Source: Bacteroidales bacterium UBA2939 | Lineage (GTDB): Bacteria > Bacteroidota > Bacteroidia > Bacteroidales > P3 | Reading direction: 5' to 3' | Length of the DNA: 28,849 nt | NCBI GenBank assembly: GCA_002349055.1 | Contig: DECD01000047.1 | Span: 23,012-51,860, forward strand | In this document: positions 8,595-15,711 of the stretch, in pieces | Position numbering within the stretch: the first letter of the stretch is position 1 | Layout of the letters: every line of letters begins with the position of its first letter | Program-made: the position numbers and the translations under genes | The notes under the pieces: model-generated | Database searches by the model: none | Seen by the model: only the letters and a program-made list of their open reading frames with translations | What the model was told of the DNA's origin: nothing

Positions 8595-9152
8595 TTATTT
8601 ACGTTTCATTTTGTAGCGGGTGTGCACCTTGCCGGTGGCAATGTCGTTGAGGCGGCGTTTGAGCATGGTGCGGCGCAGACTCGAGAGGCGGTCGGTGAAA
8701 ACCTTGCCGTCGAGGTGGTCCACCTCGTGCTGCGTGACGCGGGCAAAGAGGCCGTCGATCTCCTCCTCGTGCAACTGCCAATTCTCGTCATACCAGCGCA
8801 GGCGCAAGGTGGTGGGCCGCAGCACGTCCTCGTGGATGTCGGGCACACTGAGGCAGCCTTCGTTGAACCAGTCCTTCTTGTCGCCGAAGGAGAGAATCTC
8901 TGGGTTGATGAGCGTATGCTCCTCGGTGGGTTCGCCGTAGGTGTCGGTCTTCTCGTCGTAAGGGCGGAAGCCGATAACCACCACGCGGATAGAGAGGTCG
9001 ACCTGCGGGGCGGCCAATCCTACGCCGTCGGCGGCATACATGGTTTCGTACATGTTGGCGACAAGTTCCTTGAGATTGGGATAGTCTTTATTGATGGGTT
9101 GCGCCTCTTTGCGCAGGGTCGGGTGTCCGTAACCCACGATGGGTAAAATCAT
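8595..9152 (-). CDS. def: Peptide deformylase
   Basis: Metalloenzyme that removes the N-formyl group from new polypeptides. The 185-residue product has all three family motifs: GVGLAAPQ (43-50), EGCLS (C100 is a metal ligand) and QHEVDHLDG (141-149; H142 and H146 are metal ligands, E143 catalytic). The N-terminus MILPIVGYGHPTLRKEA is typical of the family. The start codon overlaps the ruvX stop as ATGA, indicating translational coupling. No anomaly seen. Confidence 0.97.
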   Translation of the reverse strand: MILPIVGYGHPTLRKEAQPINKDYPNLKELVANMYETMYAADGVGLAAPQVDLSIRVVVIGFRPYDEKTDTYGEPTEEHTLINPEILSFGDKKDWFNEGCLSVPDIHEDVLRPTTLRLRWYDENWQLHEEEIDGLFARVTQHEVDHLDGKVFTDRLSSLRRTMLKRRLNDIATGKVHTRYKMKRK

Positions 9153-9574
9153 ATTGTCTTGTTGTTTATTGTGTTCATGTAGGTTTGTAGAATCAATGTG
9201 GCGGCAATCTGGTCAATCATGCCTTTGTTCTGTCGCTGCTTTTTTTTCAGCCCGCTGTCAATCATGGTTTGGAAGGCCATCTTCGAGGTGAAGCGCTCGT
9301 CCACGCGGGCAATTTCCTTGTCGGGGAAGATTTCGGCGAGCTGCTTGACAAAAGGCTCAATATACTGCATCGACTCCGATGGACTGTTGTCCATGTGCTT
9401 GGCCTCGCCCACGACGAAGATGTCCACCTCCTCGCGCGCGCAATATTCTTTAATATAGGGGAGCAGGGTAGGGGTGGGAATGGTTGTCAGTGCGGTGGCA
9501 ATAATACGCACGGGGTCGGTAACTGCCAACCCCGTGCGCACTTTTCCGTAGTCTATGGCCATTATTCGTCCCAT
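9149..9574 (-). CDS. ruvX: RuvX/YqgF-family nuclease (Holliday junction resolvase-like; pre-16S rRNA processing)
   Basis: 141-residue RNase H-fold protein of normal length. The first acidic residue is D8 in IMAIDYGKVRTGLAV. FVVGEAKHMDNSPSE supplies the conserved VxGxP-like loop with Glu, VDERFTS the second acidic segment, and GMIDQIAATLILQTYM the last Asp. The family has been proposed as a Holliday junction resolvase and shown in E. coli (YqgF) to act in 16S rRNA maturation. It is first in a tight minus-strand run with def, the lipoprotein and the PPDK-like gene. No separate promoter of the TAnnTTTG type is visible between it and the tRNA, so it may be co-transcribed from the tRNA promoter. 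Confidence 0.93.
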   Translation of the reverse strand: MGRIMAIDYGKVRTGLAVTDPVRIIATALTTIPTPTLLPYIKEYCAREEVDIFVVGEAKHMDNSPSESMQYIEPFVKQLAEIFPDKEIARVDERFTSKMAFQTMIDSGLKKKQRQNKGMIDQIAATLILQTYMNTINNKTI

Positions 9575-9583
9575 AACAATAAT

Positions 9584-9661
9584 GGTTAGTAGTTATTGGT
9601 TAGTGGTTATTGACCTTTTTGTTGTGGGTTCTCAATAACCCATAACCTGTAACCGATAACC
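9584..9661. repeat. Two opposed 7-nt-period arrays (GGTTANN x4 and NNTAACC x4)
   Basis: 9584-9611 reads as GGTTAGT, AGTTATT, GGTTAGT, GGTTATT. 9634-9661 reads as AATAACC, CATAACC, TGTAACC, GATAACC. The second block is the reverse-complement type of the first, so the spacer can fold into a long imperfect hairpin (a perfect 9-bp core pairs 9605-9613 with 9632-9640). A T-rich run follows at 9662-9670. It fills most of the gap between the tRNA 3' end and ruvX. Confidence 0.85.
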
Positions 9662-9671
9662 TTTTTCTTTG

Positions 9672-9745
9672 TGGCCCCTCTCGGGTTCGAACCAAGGACC
9701 CGCTGATTATGAGTCAGCTGCTCTAACCAACTGAGCTAAGAGGCC
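9672..9745 (-). tRNA. tRNA with CAU anticodon (tRNA-Met, or tRNA-Ile2 if lysidine-modified)
   Basis: The minus strand folds as a complete 74-nt tRNA: acceptor GGCCTCT/AGGGGCC with one U-G pair, T8-A9, D arm GCTC...GAGC, anticodon stem GCTGA/TCAGC with loop CTCATAA, T arm with GGTTCGAACC, discriminator A. CCA is not encoded. A CAU anticodon fits elongator Met or the lysidine-modified Ile2. The acceptor stem (GGCC.../...GGCC with a C4-G69 pair) resembles E. coli ileX more than metT, so Ile2 is a real possibility. Confidence 0.95.
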
Positions 9746-9759
9746 TGCCAAATCGGATG

Positions 9760-9767
9760 CAAAAATA
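9760..9767 (-). promoter_or_regulatory. Bacteroidota -7 promoter element for the tRNA
   Basis: Minus strand TATTTTTG, matching the TAnnTTTG -7 element of Bacteroidota sigma-ABfr promoters. The tRNA 5' end lies 14 nt downstream, consistent with a start site just before the tRNA. It probably drives tRNA and possibly ruvX-def-lipoprotein-PPDK-like. Confidence 0.75.
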
Positions 9768-9810
9768 CAACTTTTTTCCGACATGGCAAAAAATATTTTC
9801 ATTTTTGTCT

Positions 9811-11031
9811 TCAGAGCATCTTCTGCAGCTGCTCCTCGAGTTCGGTTCCCATCTCTTTTGAGAAGCCTGTGTGTATATCCACAATCTTGCCGTCGCGGTC
9901 GAGGATAAAGAGGGTCGGGAAACCGTGAACATGATAGGTCTCGGTCAGTTTGTGGTCGGAGAAAAGCACCGTGTAGGTGATGCCGCGCTTGGCGAGGAAG
10001 GTGACCATCTCATCTTTCACAGGGTTGTCGTAAGGGTCAATGCCAACAACCACGACGCCGCGGTCTTTGTACTTCTCGTGGAGGCTCTGCAAGATAGGTA
10101 AAGCGGCGCCGCAGGGCGCGCAGCTTTTATAGAAAAAATCCACCAGCACCACCTTGCCCTTGAAGTCGGTGAGGCGCACGGTGTCTCCCGCCAGCGTGGG
10201 CAGCGACCAGTCGGGTGCCGGAGTCCCCTTGGACAGCGGCTCGGGAGCTTTGTTGGGGACATAGTCCCTCTGCACCATTTCGTCGGGGATGGACTTCAAG
10301 GTCAGCTTCGACTCGTCAACCTTCGGGTCGAAAGAAACCAGTTTGAGTTCCTCGTATTGAGATACGGTGTCTGGCCCGTCAATGTTGTCGAAAGCTTCCG
10401 AGAACTGGATGGGCAGGTAGTTGCTCTTGTCAATCCAAATATTGATTTCGTAGCGGAGGCAGATAATGCCGAAATAGGGGTCTGGTTCACCGCTTTGCTT
10501 CACGAGGATGTCGACCAGATAGCAGGGCTTGTCGTTCAGATGGGTTTCCGAAAGCGAAATGAGATAGTCGTCGCTAGTGTCGGCAATCCATTTCTCTAAT
10601 GAAGGGATGAAATAGGTTCGGGCAGTCAGCGGGGAGAAAAATTTAAAGTTGTGTCGCCTGCTCTTTATTTCATCCGCCCATTGGGCACACGAGAGAATGG
10701 TGGCTGTGTCGTTAAGATACACCAATTCATTTCCTGTATATAGAAAATGGCCGTTCCATTCCGGATGACCCTGAGGCTCATTAACCATTGAGAAGGCTTT
10801 CCCGAATATGGTGTCGTCGGGTAGCTTGCGGAAGCTGCACGTGTTGCGGTAGTAGTCGGTGTCCTTGTCGTCCATGTGCTTCATTTTCCGTTCCATCACA
10901 TAGTGTCCGCCCTGGATGGACTGGCATTTCTCACGCGATTTACGGATAATGGTTTCTACAGATTCCTGCGCGTTGCACACCGTGAGGGGAAGCAGGATAA
11001 GTGCGAATGCAAGAATGACGTGTCTTTTCAT
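9811..11031 (-). CDS. TlpA-family thioredoxin-like periplasmic protein with a large N-terminal domain
   Basis: 406-residue exported protein. A signal peptide ends near LTVCNAQ (about 22). Residues 23-260 form a domain with no motif I can name, resembling the N-terminal regions of Bacteroidota redoxin-type proteins. Residues 265-406 are a thioredoxin fold of the TlpA/ResA type: PAPDWSLPTLAGDTVRLTDF, FKGKVVLVDFFYKSCAPC with active-site C304 and C307, and cis-Pro P372 in GFPTLFI. It probably reduces disulfides of periplasmic or surface proteins. It lies 36 nt after the outer-membrane barrel gene in the same orientation, so the two likely form an operon; the link between them is unknown. Confidence 0.88.
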   Translation of the reverse strand: MKRHVILAFALILLPLTVCNAQESVETIIRKSREKCQSIQGGHYVMERKMKHMDDKDTDYYRNTCSFRKLPDDTIFGKAFSMVNEPQGHPEWNGHFLYTGNELVYLNDTATILSCAQWADEIKSRRHNFKFFSPLTARTYFIPSLEKWIADTSDDYLISLSETHLNDKPCYLVDILVKQSGEPDPYFGIICLRYEINIWIDKSNYLPIQFSEAFDNIDGPDTVSQYEELKLVSFDPKVDESKLTLKSIPDEMVQRDYVPNKAPEPLSKGTPAPDWSLPTLAGDTVRLTDFKGKVVLVDFFYKSCAPCGAALPILQSLHEKYKDRGVVVVGIDPYDNPVKDEMVTFLAKRGITYTVLFSDHKLTETYHVHGFPTLFILDRDGKIVDIHTGFSKEMGTELEEQLQKML

Positions 11032-11067
11032 TGTTTTTTCTTCTTGATTTTAATATGTTTCAATAAA

Positions 11068-11742
11068 TTATGCTTCGATGTTGATGCCGATGCTGAAGGT
11101 CGGACCGGCGTGGAAATAGGCATGGCGGCTCAGACCGCTGCCGTCGGTATTGGGCGGGAGGAGGTCGAAGCCGGCCTTCAGCTCAACGCCGACCCTGACA
11201 AGGCGTGTGTACCAATCCACTCCCAGGCCGCACGTGTAGCGCAGGTCGTGGGCGTTCAGCGGATTGATAATAATGGTAGCGTCGTCACGCAGAGTGGCGA
11301 AATCATAACCATAGCTGAGTCCGGAGGCGAGGTACGGTTCCAGTTTGCCCATGCGGACGGGGTGGAACTTGACATCCAGGGGCAGCTCGGCGCGGACGCT
11401 TTTCAACCTTGACGTGCAGGCGCTGAAGTACGATATTCCCGGCATCACCCGCAGACTGAAACAGCGTCCCAGCCGTGCTTCACCAATCACGGCGAGGCGG
11501 AACCCTGCCGCGTGGGAGTGACTGCCGTCCGTGTGCGCCCTGCCGCCCTGACTGGCAATAAGGCCACCATTGGTGGAATAGAAGTCGAACATGTTCTCGG
11601 TGTACCCCAGGTGGATGCCATAGAGAAACTTGTGATTGCCCACCGTCGCGCTGTCCCGCTCTTGCGAATGGGCAGTCCCTGTGAAGAACAACAATTGGAG
11701 AACGCAAAGCATCGCGATGCCTCGAAACAATACCTTTTTCAT
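11068..11742 (-). CDS. Outer-membrane beta-barrel protein (PorT-like/porin family)
   Basis: 224 residues with a signal peptide (MKKVLFRGIAMLCVLQLLFF through about AHSQ25) followed by alternating strands typical of an eight-stranded barrel: FLYGIHLGYTENMFDFY, FRLAVIGEARLGRCFSLRVM with PGISY, LEPYLASGLSYGYDF, VRVGVELKAGFDLLPPN, and a C-terminal strand GPTFSIGINIEA. The GIHLGYTENMFDF start resembles the opening strand of PorT-type outer-membrane proteins, and the organism has a T9SS cargo, but motif evidence is too thin to name it porT. First gene of a two-gene minus-strand operon with the TlpA-like protein; divergent from ilvE. Confidence 0.65.
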   Translation of the reverse strand: MKKVLFRGIAMLCVLQLLFFTGTAHSQERDSATVGNHKFLYGIHLGYTENMFDFYSTNGGLIASQGGRAHTDGSHSHAAGFRLAVIGEARLGRCFSLRVMPGISYFSACTSRLKSVRAELPLDVKFHPVRMGKLEPYLASGLSYGYDFATLRDDATIIINPLNAHDLRYTCGLGVDWYTRLVRVGVELKAGFDLLPPNTDGSGLSRHAYFHAGPTFSIGINIEA

Positions 11743-11902
11743 AGAATTAATTTTTAGGTTAATAATTAAGTCTTATTTCAGCAAGTATTGTTTTCTTCGA
11801 TAAGCGTTGGGGGTGTTAGATGTTTCTGCTTATAACAACAAAATAATTCCGCTTTTATTGTCCTCTAAATAAAATATTTTTTATTTATTTAATTTTTATT
11901 CT

Positions 11903-11910
11903 TATCTTTG
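11903..11910 (+). promoter_or_regulatory. -7 promoter element upstream of ilvE
   Basis: TATCTTTG, an exact TAnnTTTG match, 45 nt before the ilvE ATG in a very AT-rich stretch. At the expected -33 distance there is only a T-run (no TTTG). The rest of the 213-nt divergent spacer (11743-11955) holds no ORF or clear hairpin. Confidence 0.7.
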
Positions 11911-11955
11911 TCGGATTGAAATTAATCAAATAAACAACCTAAAAATCTGAACAAC

Positions 11956-12969
11956 ATGAATATAGATTGGCAAAACCTCCCCTTCGGTTACGTCAAAACC
12001 GACTACAACGTGCGCTGCTACTTCCGTAACGGCCAGTGGGGCGAAATCGAAGTTTCCAGCTCCGAGAACATCGAAATGCACATGGCAGCCTCCAGCCTCC
12101 ACTACGGTCAGGAAGCCTTCGAGGGCCTGAAAGCTTACCGCTGCAAAGACGGCAAGATTCGCATCTTCCGCCCCGAAGCCAACGCCGAGCGTCTCCAGAG
12201 CACCTGCCGCGGCATCATGATGCCCGAGCTCCCCACCGAGAAGTTCGTCGAGATGTGCAAGAAGGTCATCAAGATGAATGAGCGTTTCATCCCTCCCTAC
12301 GGCACCGGCGCCAGCCTCTACCTGCGCCCGCTGCTCATCGGTACTGGCATCACCGTGGGTGTGAAACCCGCCGACGAGTACCTCTTCCTCATCTTCGTCA
12401 CCCCCGTGGGACCTTACTTCAAGGGCGGTTTCAAAGCCAACCCCTATGTCATTACCCGCAAGTACGATCGTTCTGCCCCTCTCGGCACCGGTATCTACAA
12501 AGTCGGTGGTAACTATGCCGCTTCCCTCAAGGCCCACGTCGAGGCTTGCCACGGTGGCCAGTACGCCTGCGAGTTCTACCTGGATGCCAAAGAGAAGAAA
12601 TATGTCGACGAGGCCGGCGCTGCCAACTTCTTCGGCATCAAGGACGGTGCCTACATCACCCCGAAGAGCACTTCCATCCTGCCCTCCATCACCAACAAGA
12701 GCCTCATGCAGCTCGCCGAGGATATGGGAATGAAGGTCGAGCGTCGTCCAATCGACGTCGAGGAACTCAGCACCTTCCAGGAGGCCGGTGCCTGCGGTAC
12801 CGCCGCTGTCATCAGCCCCATCGAGCGCCTCGATGACCCCGAGACCGGCAAGAGCTATGTCTTCGGCAAAGAGCCCGGCCCCTACAGCACCAAGCTCTAC
12901 AACGCCCTCCGCGCTATCCAGCTTGGCGAGGCCGAGGATATCCACAACTGGAACACCATCATGGACTAA
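11956..12969 (+). CDS. ilvE: Branched-chain-amino-acid aminotransferase
   Basis: PLP enzyme of fold type IV that interconverts valine, leucine and isoleucine with their 2-oxo acids. 337 residues, in the range of the class II (eukaryote-like) BCAT family. Visible: ASSLHYGQEAFEGLKAYR (46-62), GTGASLYLRPLLIGTG, and the Schiff-base lysine K182 in GIYKVGGNYAASL. EAGAANFFGIKDG and GTAAVISPIERL (PLP phosphate-binding loop) follow. The start at ATG 11956 fits the family (MNIDWQNLPFGYVKTDYN) and the promoter at 11903. It is monocistronic, with a strong hairpin terminator 18 nt after the stop. Codon use is strongly C-ending, consistent with high expression. Confidence 0.96.
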   Translation: MNIDWQNLPFGYVKTDYNVRCYFRNGQWGEIEVSSSENIEMHMAASSLHYGQEAFEGLKAYRCKDGKIRIFRPEANAERLQSTCRGIMMPELPTEKFVEMCKKVIKMNERFIPPYGTGASLYLRPLLIGTGITVGVKPADEYLFLIFVTPVGPYFKGGFKANPYVITRKYDRSAPLGTGIYKVGGNYAASLKAHVEACHGGQYACEFYLDAKEKKYVDEAGAANFFGIKDGAYITPKSTSILPSITNKSLMQLAEDMGMKVERRPIDVEELSTFQEAGACGTAAVISPIERLDDPETGKSYVFGKEPGPYSTKLYNALRAIQLGEAEDIHNWNTIMD

Positions 12970-12987
12970 GAATCCAGTCAACAAGAA

Positions 12988-13016
12988 AAGCCGCTCCATT
13001 TGGGGCGGCTTTTTTG
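12988..13016 (+). terminator. Intrinsic terminator of ilvE
   Basis: Stem of 10 pairs: AAGCCGCTCC (12988-12997) with GGGGCGGCTT (13002-13011, one G-U pair), 4-nt loop ATTT, and a run of six T starting within the stem end. Directly after the ilvE stop. Confidence 0.93.
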
Positions 13017-13073
13017 TTGTTAGGTTAAGTATTGTCTTAACTACTTAACTCCTGTCTTCTTAACTACTAAGAA

Positions 13074-13451
13074 TTAGGCACCGATTTTGGCAGTGTAGGC
13101 AGCGGCGTCCATGAGGGCGTCGATGTCGGCCATGTTCTCGGGTTTGATTTTGATGATCCAACCATTGCCATAGGGGTCGGCGTTGATGGCGGAAGCATCC
13201 TCGAGGGCGGCGTTGAACTCAACGACCTCACCCTTGACGGGCATCAGCAGGTCAGCAACGGTCTTCACGGCCTCGACGCTACCAAAAGCCTCGCCAGCCT
13301 CGACGGTGTCGCCTTCGCAGGTGACGTCGACAAAGACGATGTCGCCAAGCTCGTGCTGGGCATAGTCAGTGATACCAACGAAAGCAAATTCGCCTTCGAT
13401 ACGCACCCATTCGTCGTCCTGGGTGTACTTCAGATTTGCAGGAATGTTCAT
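13074..13451 (-). CDS. gcvH: Glycine cleavage system H protein
   Basis: Lipoyl carrier that shuttles the aminomethyl group between the P and T proteins of glycine cleavage. 125 residues, normal length. The lipoylation site is K63 in GSVEAVKTVADL. The N-terminus NLKYTQDDEWVRIEGEFAFV and the strand GITDYAQHELGDIVFVD are classic for the family. Other gcv genes are not in this window. It is divergent from rho, sharing a 263-nt spacer with its own -7 element at 13497-13504, and convergent with ilvE. Confidence 0.96.
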   Translation of the reverse strand: MNIPANLKYTQDDEWVRIEGEFAFVGITDYAQHELGDIVFVDVTCEGDTVEAGEAFGSVEAVKTVADLLMPVKGEVVEFNAALEDASAINADPYGNGWIIKIKPENMADIDALMDAAAYTAKIGA

Positions 13452-13496
13452 GTTATTATGTAATTAAATGTATTAATAATATTATCTTTCAAAGTG

Positions 13497-13504
13497 CAAA
13501 AGTA
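13497..13504 (-). promoter_or_regulatory. -7 promoter element of gcvH
   Basis: Minus strand TACTTTTG (TAnnTTTG), 45 nt upstream of the gcvH start. No TTTG at the -33 distance. Confidence 0.65.
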
Positions 13505-13516
13505 CACATTTTTTTC

Positions 13517-13670
13517 TATCTGTGGAAAAAAAGATTGTTTTTTTTCGATTTTTTTTCTTGCAATTGAAAAAAAAGCCTTATTTTTGCATCGTCAAAACGA
13601 AGGAATTGTGACCGAGTTTCAATCTTGAAGATTTTGACAATCACCCTTTTGAATTGTTTTTCCACAGATA
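13517..13670. promoter_or_regulatory. 14-bp inverted repeat flanking the rho promoter, with DnaA-box-like cores
   Basis: 13517-13530 (TATCTGTGGAAAAA) is the perfect reverse complement of 13657-13670 (TTTTTCCACAGATA). Each arm contains TTTTCCACA, which fits the relaxed DnaA box TTWTNCACA; a third near-match TTATCTACA is at 13687-13695. The arms flank the AT-rich rho promoter region. They could be binding sites for one protein or a long-range stem. Confidence 0.6.
13557..13586 (+). promoter_or_regulatory. Promoter of rho (-33/-7) and long leader
   Basis: -7 element TATTTTTG at 13579-13586, with CTTG at 13557-13560 18 nt upstream as a weak -33. The predicted leader to ATG 13715 is about 120 nt, long enough for leader-based autoregulation. 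It contains a short palindrome at 13621-13633 (AATCTT-G-AAGATT). Confidence 0.65.
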
Positions 13671-13714
13671 TTTCAATCTGAATTAATTATCTACAGAACA
13701 CCATTATTTTTAAA

Positions 13715-15574
13715 ATGTATAGCAAATCAGAACTTACTTCCAAGGCCCACATCGAACTGATAGAGATTGCCAAGGGCATGGGCATAGCAAAGGCGACACG
13801 CCTCGATGCACAGGAACTCGTTTACAAGATTTTGGATCACCAAGCTTCGAATCCCGAGAAAGGGAATGGAGAAAGAAAACCCGAGAGTGGGGGGGAAGAG
13901 GGTGAGCGTACCCGTAAACGCCAGCACATGAAACCCAAGCTGCTGGCCGAGTCGTCGATGAAAAATCCCGAGGTTCACAACAGCCGCAAGAATGGAGAAA
14001 AGAAAAATGAGAAAGCTGCGAATGAAAGGCTGATAGCACCGGCTCCACAGCTCAATATCATGGATCTCGAGCTACCAGTGGTGCCCGAGGTACCCGAGGT
14101 GTTGAGCCCCATGGGCCGACCCTTCTTCCGCAACACCACCCCTGCCGCCGAACCTCAGCGTCCGGCCCCAGTTGCCGAAGCCGAGAAAAAGGAAGAACCC
14201 GTTGTGGCTGCTGAGCCGACGGCGGCTCCCGAACAGCCCGCCAAGAAAAAGCGTGGCCGTCCTAAAAAGAACGCCCAGGCGCAACAGTCAGACACTCAGA
14301 ATGAGCAGCCTGTCGCTCAAGCCTCTGCCGCCGAGATGCCGCAGGCCGAGCCTGTGGAGAAGAAAGAGAATGTGGAAACCGAGAACGCCGAACGTTCCGA
14401 AGCGCCCAAACCGGTGGCAAACAAGCCCGAACAGCGCCATGAATACCCCTCCGACCACGAAGGAGTCATCGAGGCCGAGGGCGTGCTCGAGATGGTGCCT
14501 GATGGCTATGGCTTCCTGCGTTCGAGCGATTATAACTACCTCTCCTCGCCCGACGACATCTATGTCTCCCCTGCGCAGATCCGCAATTATGGCCTGAAGA
14601 CGGGCGACACCATCCGCGGACGTGTGCGTCCTCCGCGTGAGGGCGACAAATTCTTCCCTATAGTGAAGATTTTGGAAATCAATGGTCTTGCCCCCGACCG
14701 TATTCGCGACCGCATCCCCTTCGAGAGCATGACGCCGTTGTTCCCCAACCAGAAGTTCAAACTCACGGGCCATCCACAAGAGACTATGTCTACCCGCATC
14801 ATCGACCTTTTCACTCCCATAGGAAAAGGACAGCGCGGACTCATCGTGGCCCAGCCGAAAACGGGTAAGACGACCCTGCTGAAGGAAGTGGCCAATGCCA
14901 TTGCTTTCAACCACCCCGAGGTCTACCTCATGGTGCTGCTCATCGACGAGCGTCCCGAGGAGGTGACCGACATGCAGCGCAGCGTCAAAGCCGAGGTAAT
15001 CGCTTCCACCTTCGACGAGCCTGCCGACCGTCACGTGCGCATAGCCAACATAGTGCTGGAGAAAGCCAAGCGCCTCACCGAGTGTGGTCACGACGTGGTC
15101 ATCGTTCTCGACTCGCTGACCCGCCTAGCCCGCGCCTACAACACCGTGCAACCCGCCAGCGGCAAAGTCCTCTCCGGTGGTGTCGAGGCCAATGCCTTGC
15201 AGAAACCCAAACGTTTCTTCGGCGCAGCACGTAATATTGAAAATGGCGGCTCGCTGACCATCATCGCCACCGCCCTCACAGAGACGGGCAGCAAGATGGA
15301 CGACGTTATCTTCGAGGAGTTTAAGGGTACGGGCAACATGGAACTTCAGCTCGACCGCAAACTCGCCAACAAGCGCATCTATCCCGCCATCGACCTCACC
15401 GCCTCCTCCACCCGCCGCGACGACCTCCTCGTCCAGCCCGAGGTTCTTGGCCGTACCCTTGTGCTCCGCAATCACCTCACCGACCTCACTCCCATCGAGG
15501 CCATGGAGTTCTTGAAGAAGCAGATGGCCGGCACCCGCGACAACGAGGAATTCTTATATACAATGGATAAATAA
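13715..15574 (+). CDS. rho: Transcription termination factor Rho with a long disordered insertion
   Basis: Hexameric RNA helicase that ends transcription. 619 residues versus 419 in E. coli. The N-terminal Rho_N helical part is at 1-45. Residues ~46-245 are a low-complexity, charged, P/A/E/K/Q-rich insertion carrying an AT-hook-like KKKRGRPKKN at about 178-187. The RNA-binding cold-shock domain (GVLEMVPDGYGFLRS...) is at about 252-330. Walker A is VAQPKTGKTTLL (K385) and Walker B is VIVLDSLTRLARAYN. The C-terminus has the R-loop and secondary RNA-binding features (ETGSKMDDVIFEEFKGTGN, LDRKLANKRIYPAIDL). In Bacteroides thetaiotaomicron a disordered insertion in Rho is reported to drive condensate formation and gut fitness, and this insertion is in the same position. 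No intrinsic terminator follows the gene. Confidence 0.97.
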   Translation: MYSKSELTSKAHIELIEIAKGMGIAKATRLDAQELVYKILDHQASNPEKGNGERKPESGGEEGERTRKRQHMKPKLLAESSMKNPEVHNSRKNGEKKNEKAANERLIAPAPQLNIMDLELPVVPEVPEVLSPMGRPFFRNTTPAAEPQRPAPVAEAEKKEEPVVAAEPTAAPEQPAKKKRGRPKKNAQAQQSDTQNEQPVAQASAAEMPQAEPVEKKENVETENAERSEAPKPVANKPEQRHEYPSDHEGVIEAEGVLEMVPDGYGFLRSSDYNYLSSPDDIYVSPAQIRNYGLKTGDTIRGRVRPPREGDKFFPIVKILEINGLAPDRIRDRIPFESMTPLFPNQKFKLTGHPQETMSTRIIDLFTPIGKGQRGLIVAQPKTGKTTLLKEVANAIAFNHPEVYLMVLLIDERPEEVTDMQRSVKAEVIASTFDEPADRHVRIANIVLEKAKRLTECGHDVVIVLDSLTRLARAYNTVQPASGKVLSGGVEANALQKPKRFFGAARNIENGGSLTIIATALTETGSKMDDVIFEEFKGTGNMELQLDRKLANKRIYPAIDLTASSTRRDDLLVQPEVLGRTLVLRNHLTDLTPIEAMEFLKKQMAGTRDNEEFLYTMDK

Positions 15575-15611
15575 AGTATTCACCCCCCTTCGTCGGAAAT
15601 AGATGCCTTTG

Positions 15612-15690
15612 GATTTCCAAGATTTGCGCTGACGCAACGAAAGAGACAGGTGAAGAAAACAAGGATTTACAAGATTTCCAAGATTTCGCG
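15612..15690 (+). repeat. GATTTNCAA repeats, 9-nt period, between rho and ltaE
   Basis: GATTT occurs at 15612 and 15621, and again at 15664, 15673 and 15682: exact 9-nt steps in two clusters, with units GATTTCCAA or GATTTACAA. The first cluster is followed by a small inverted repeat TTGCG-CTGA-CGCAA. Occupies most of the 137-nt rho-ltaE spacer. Confidence 0.85.
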
Positions 15691-15711
15691 AAGCGGGAAA
15701 AAACAGAAAAA

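Noticed and set aside
11926..12999. 357-codon open frame antisense to ilvE
   Set aside because: Shadow frame of a highly biased gene; the ilvE sense product is complete.
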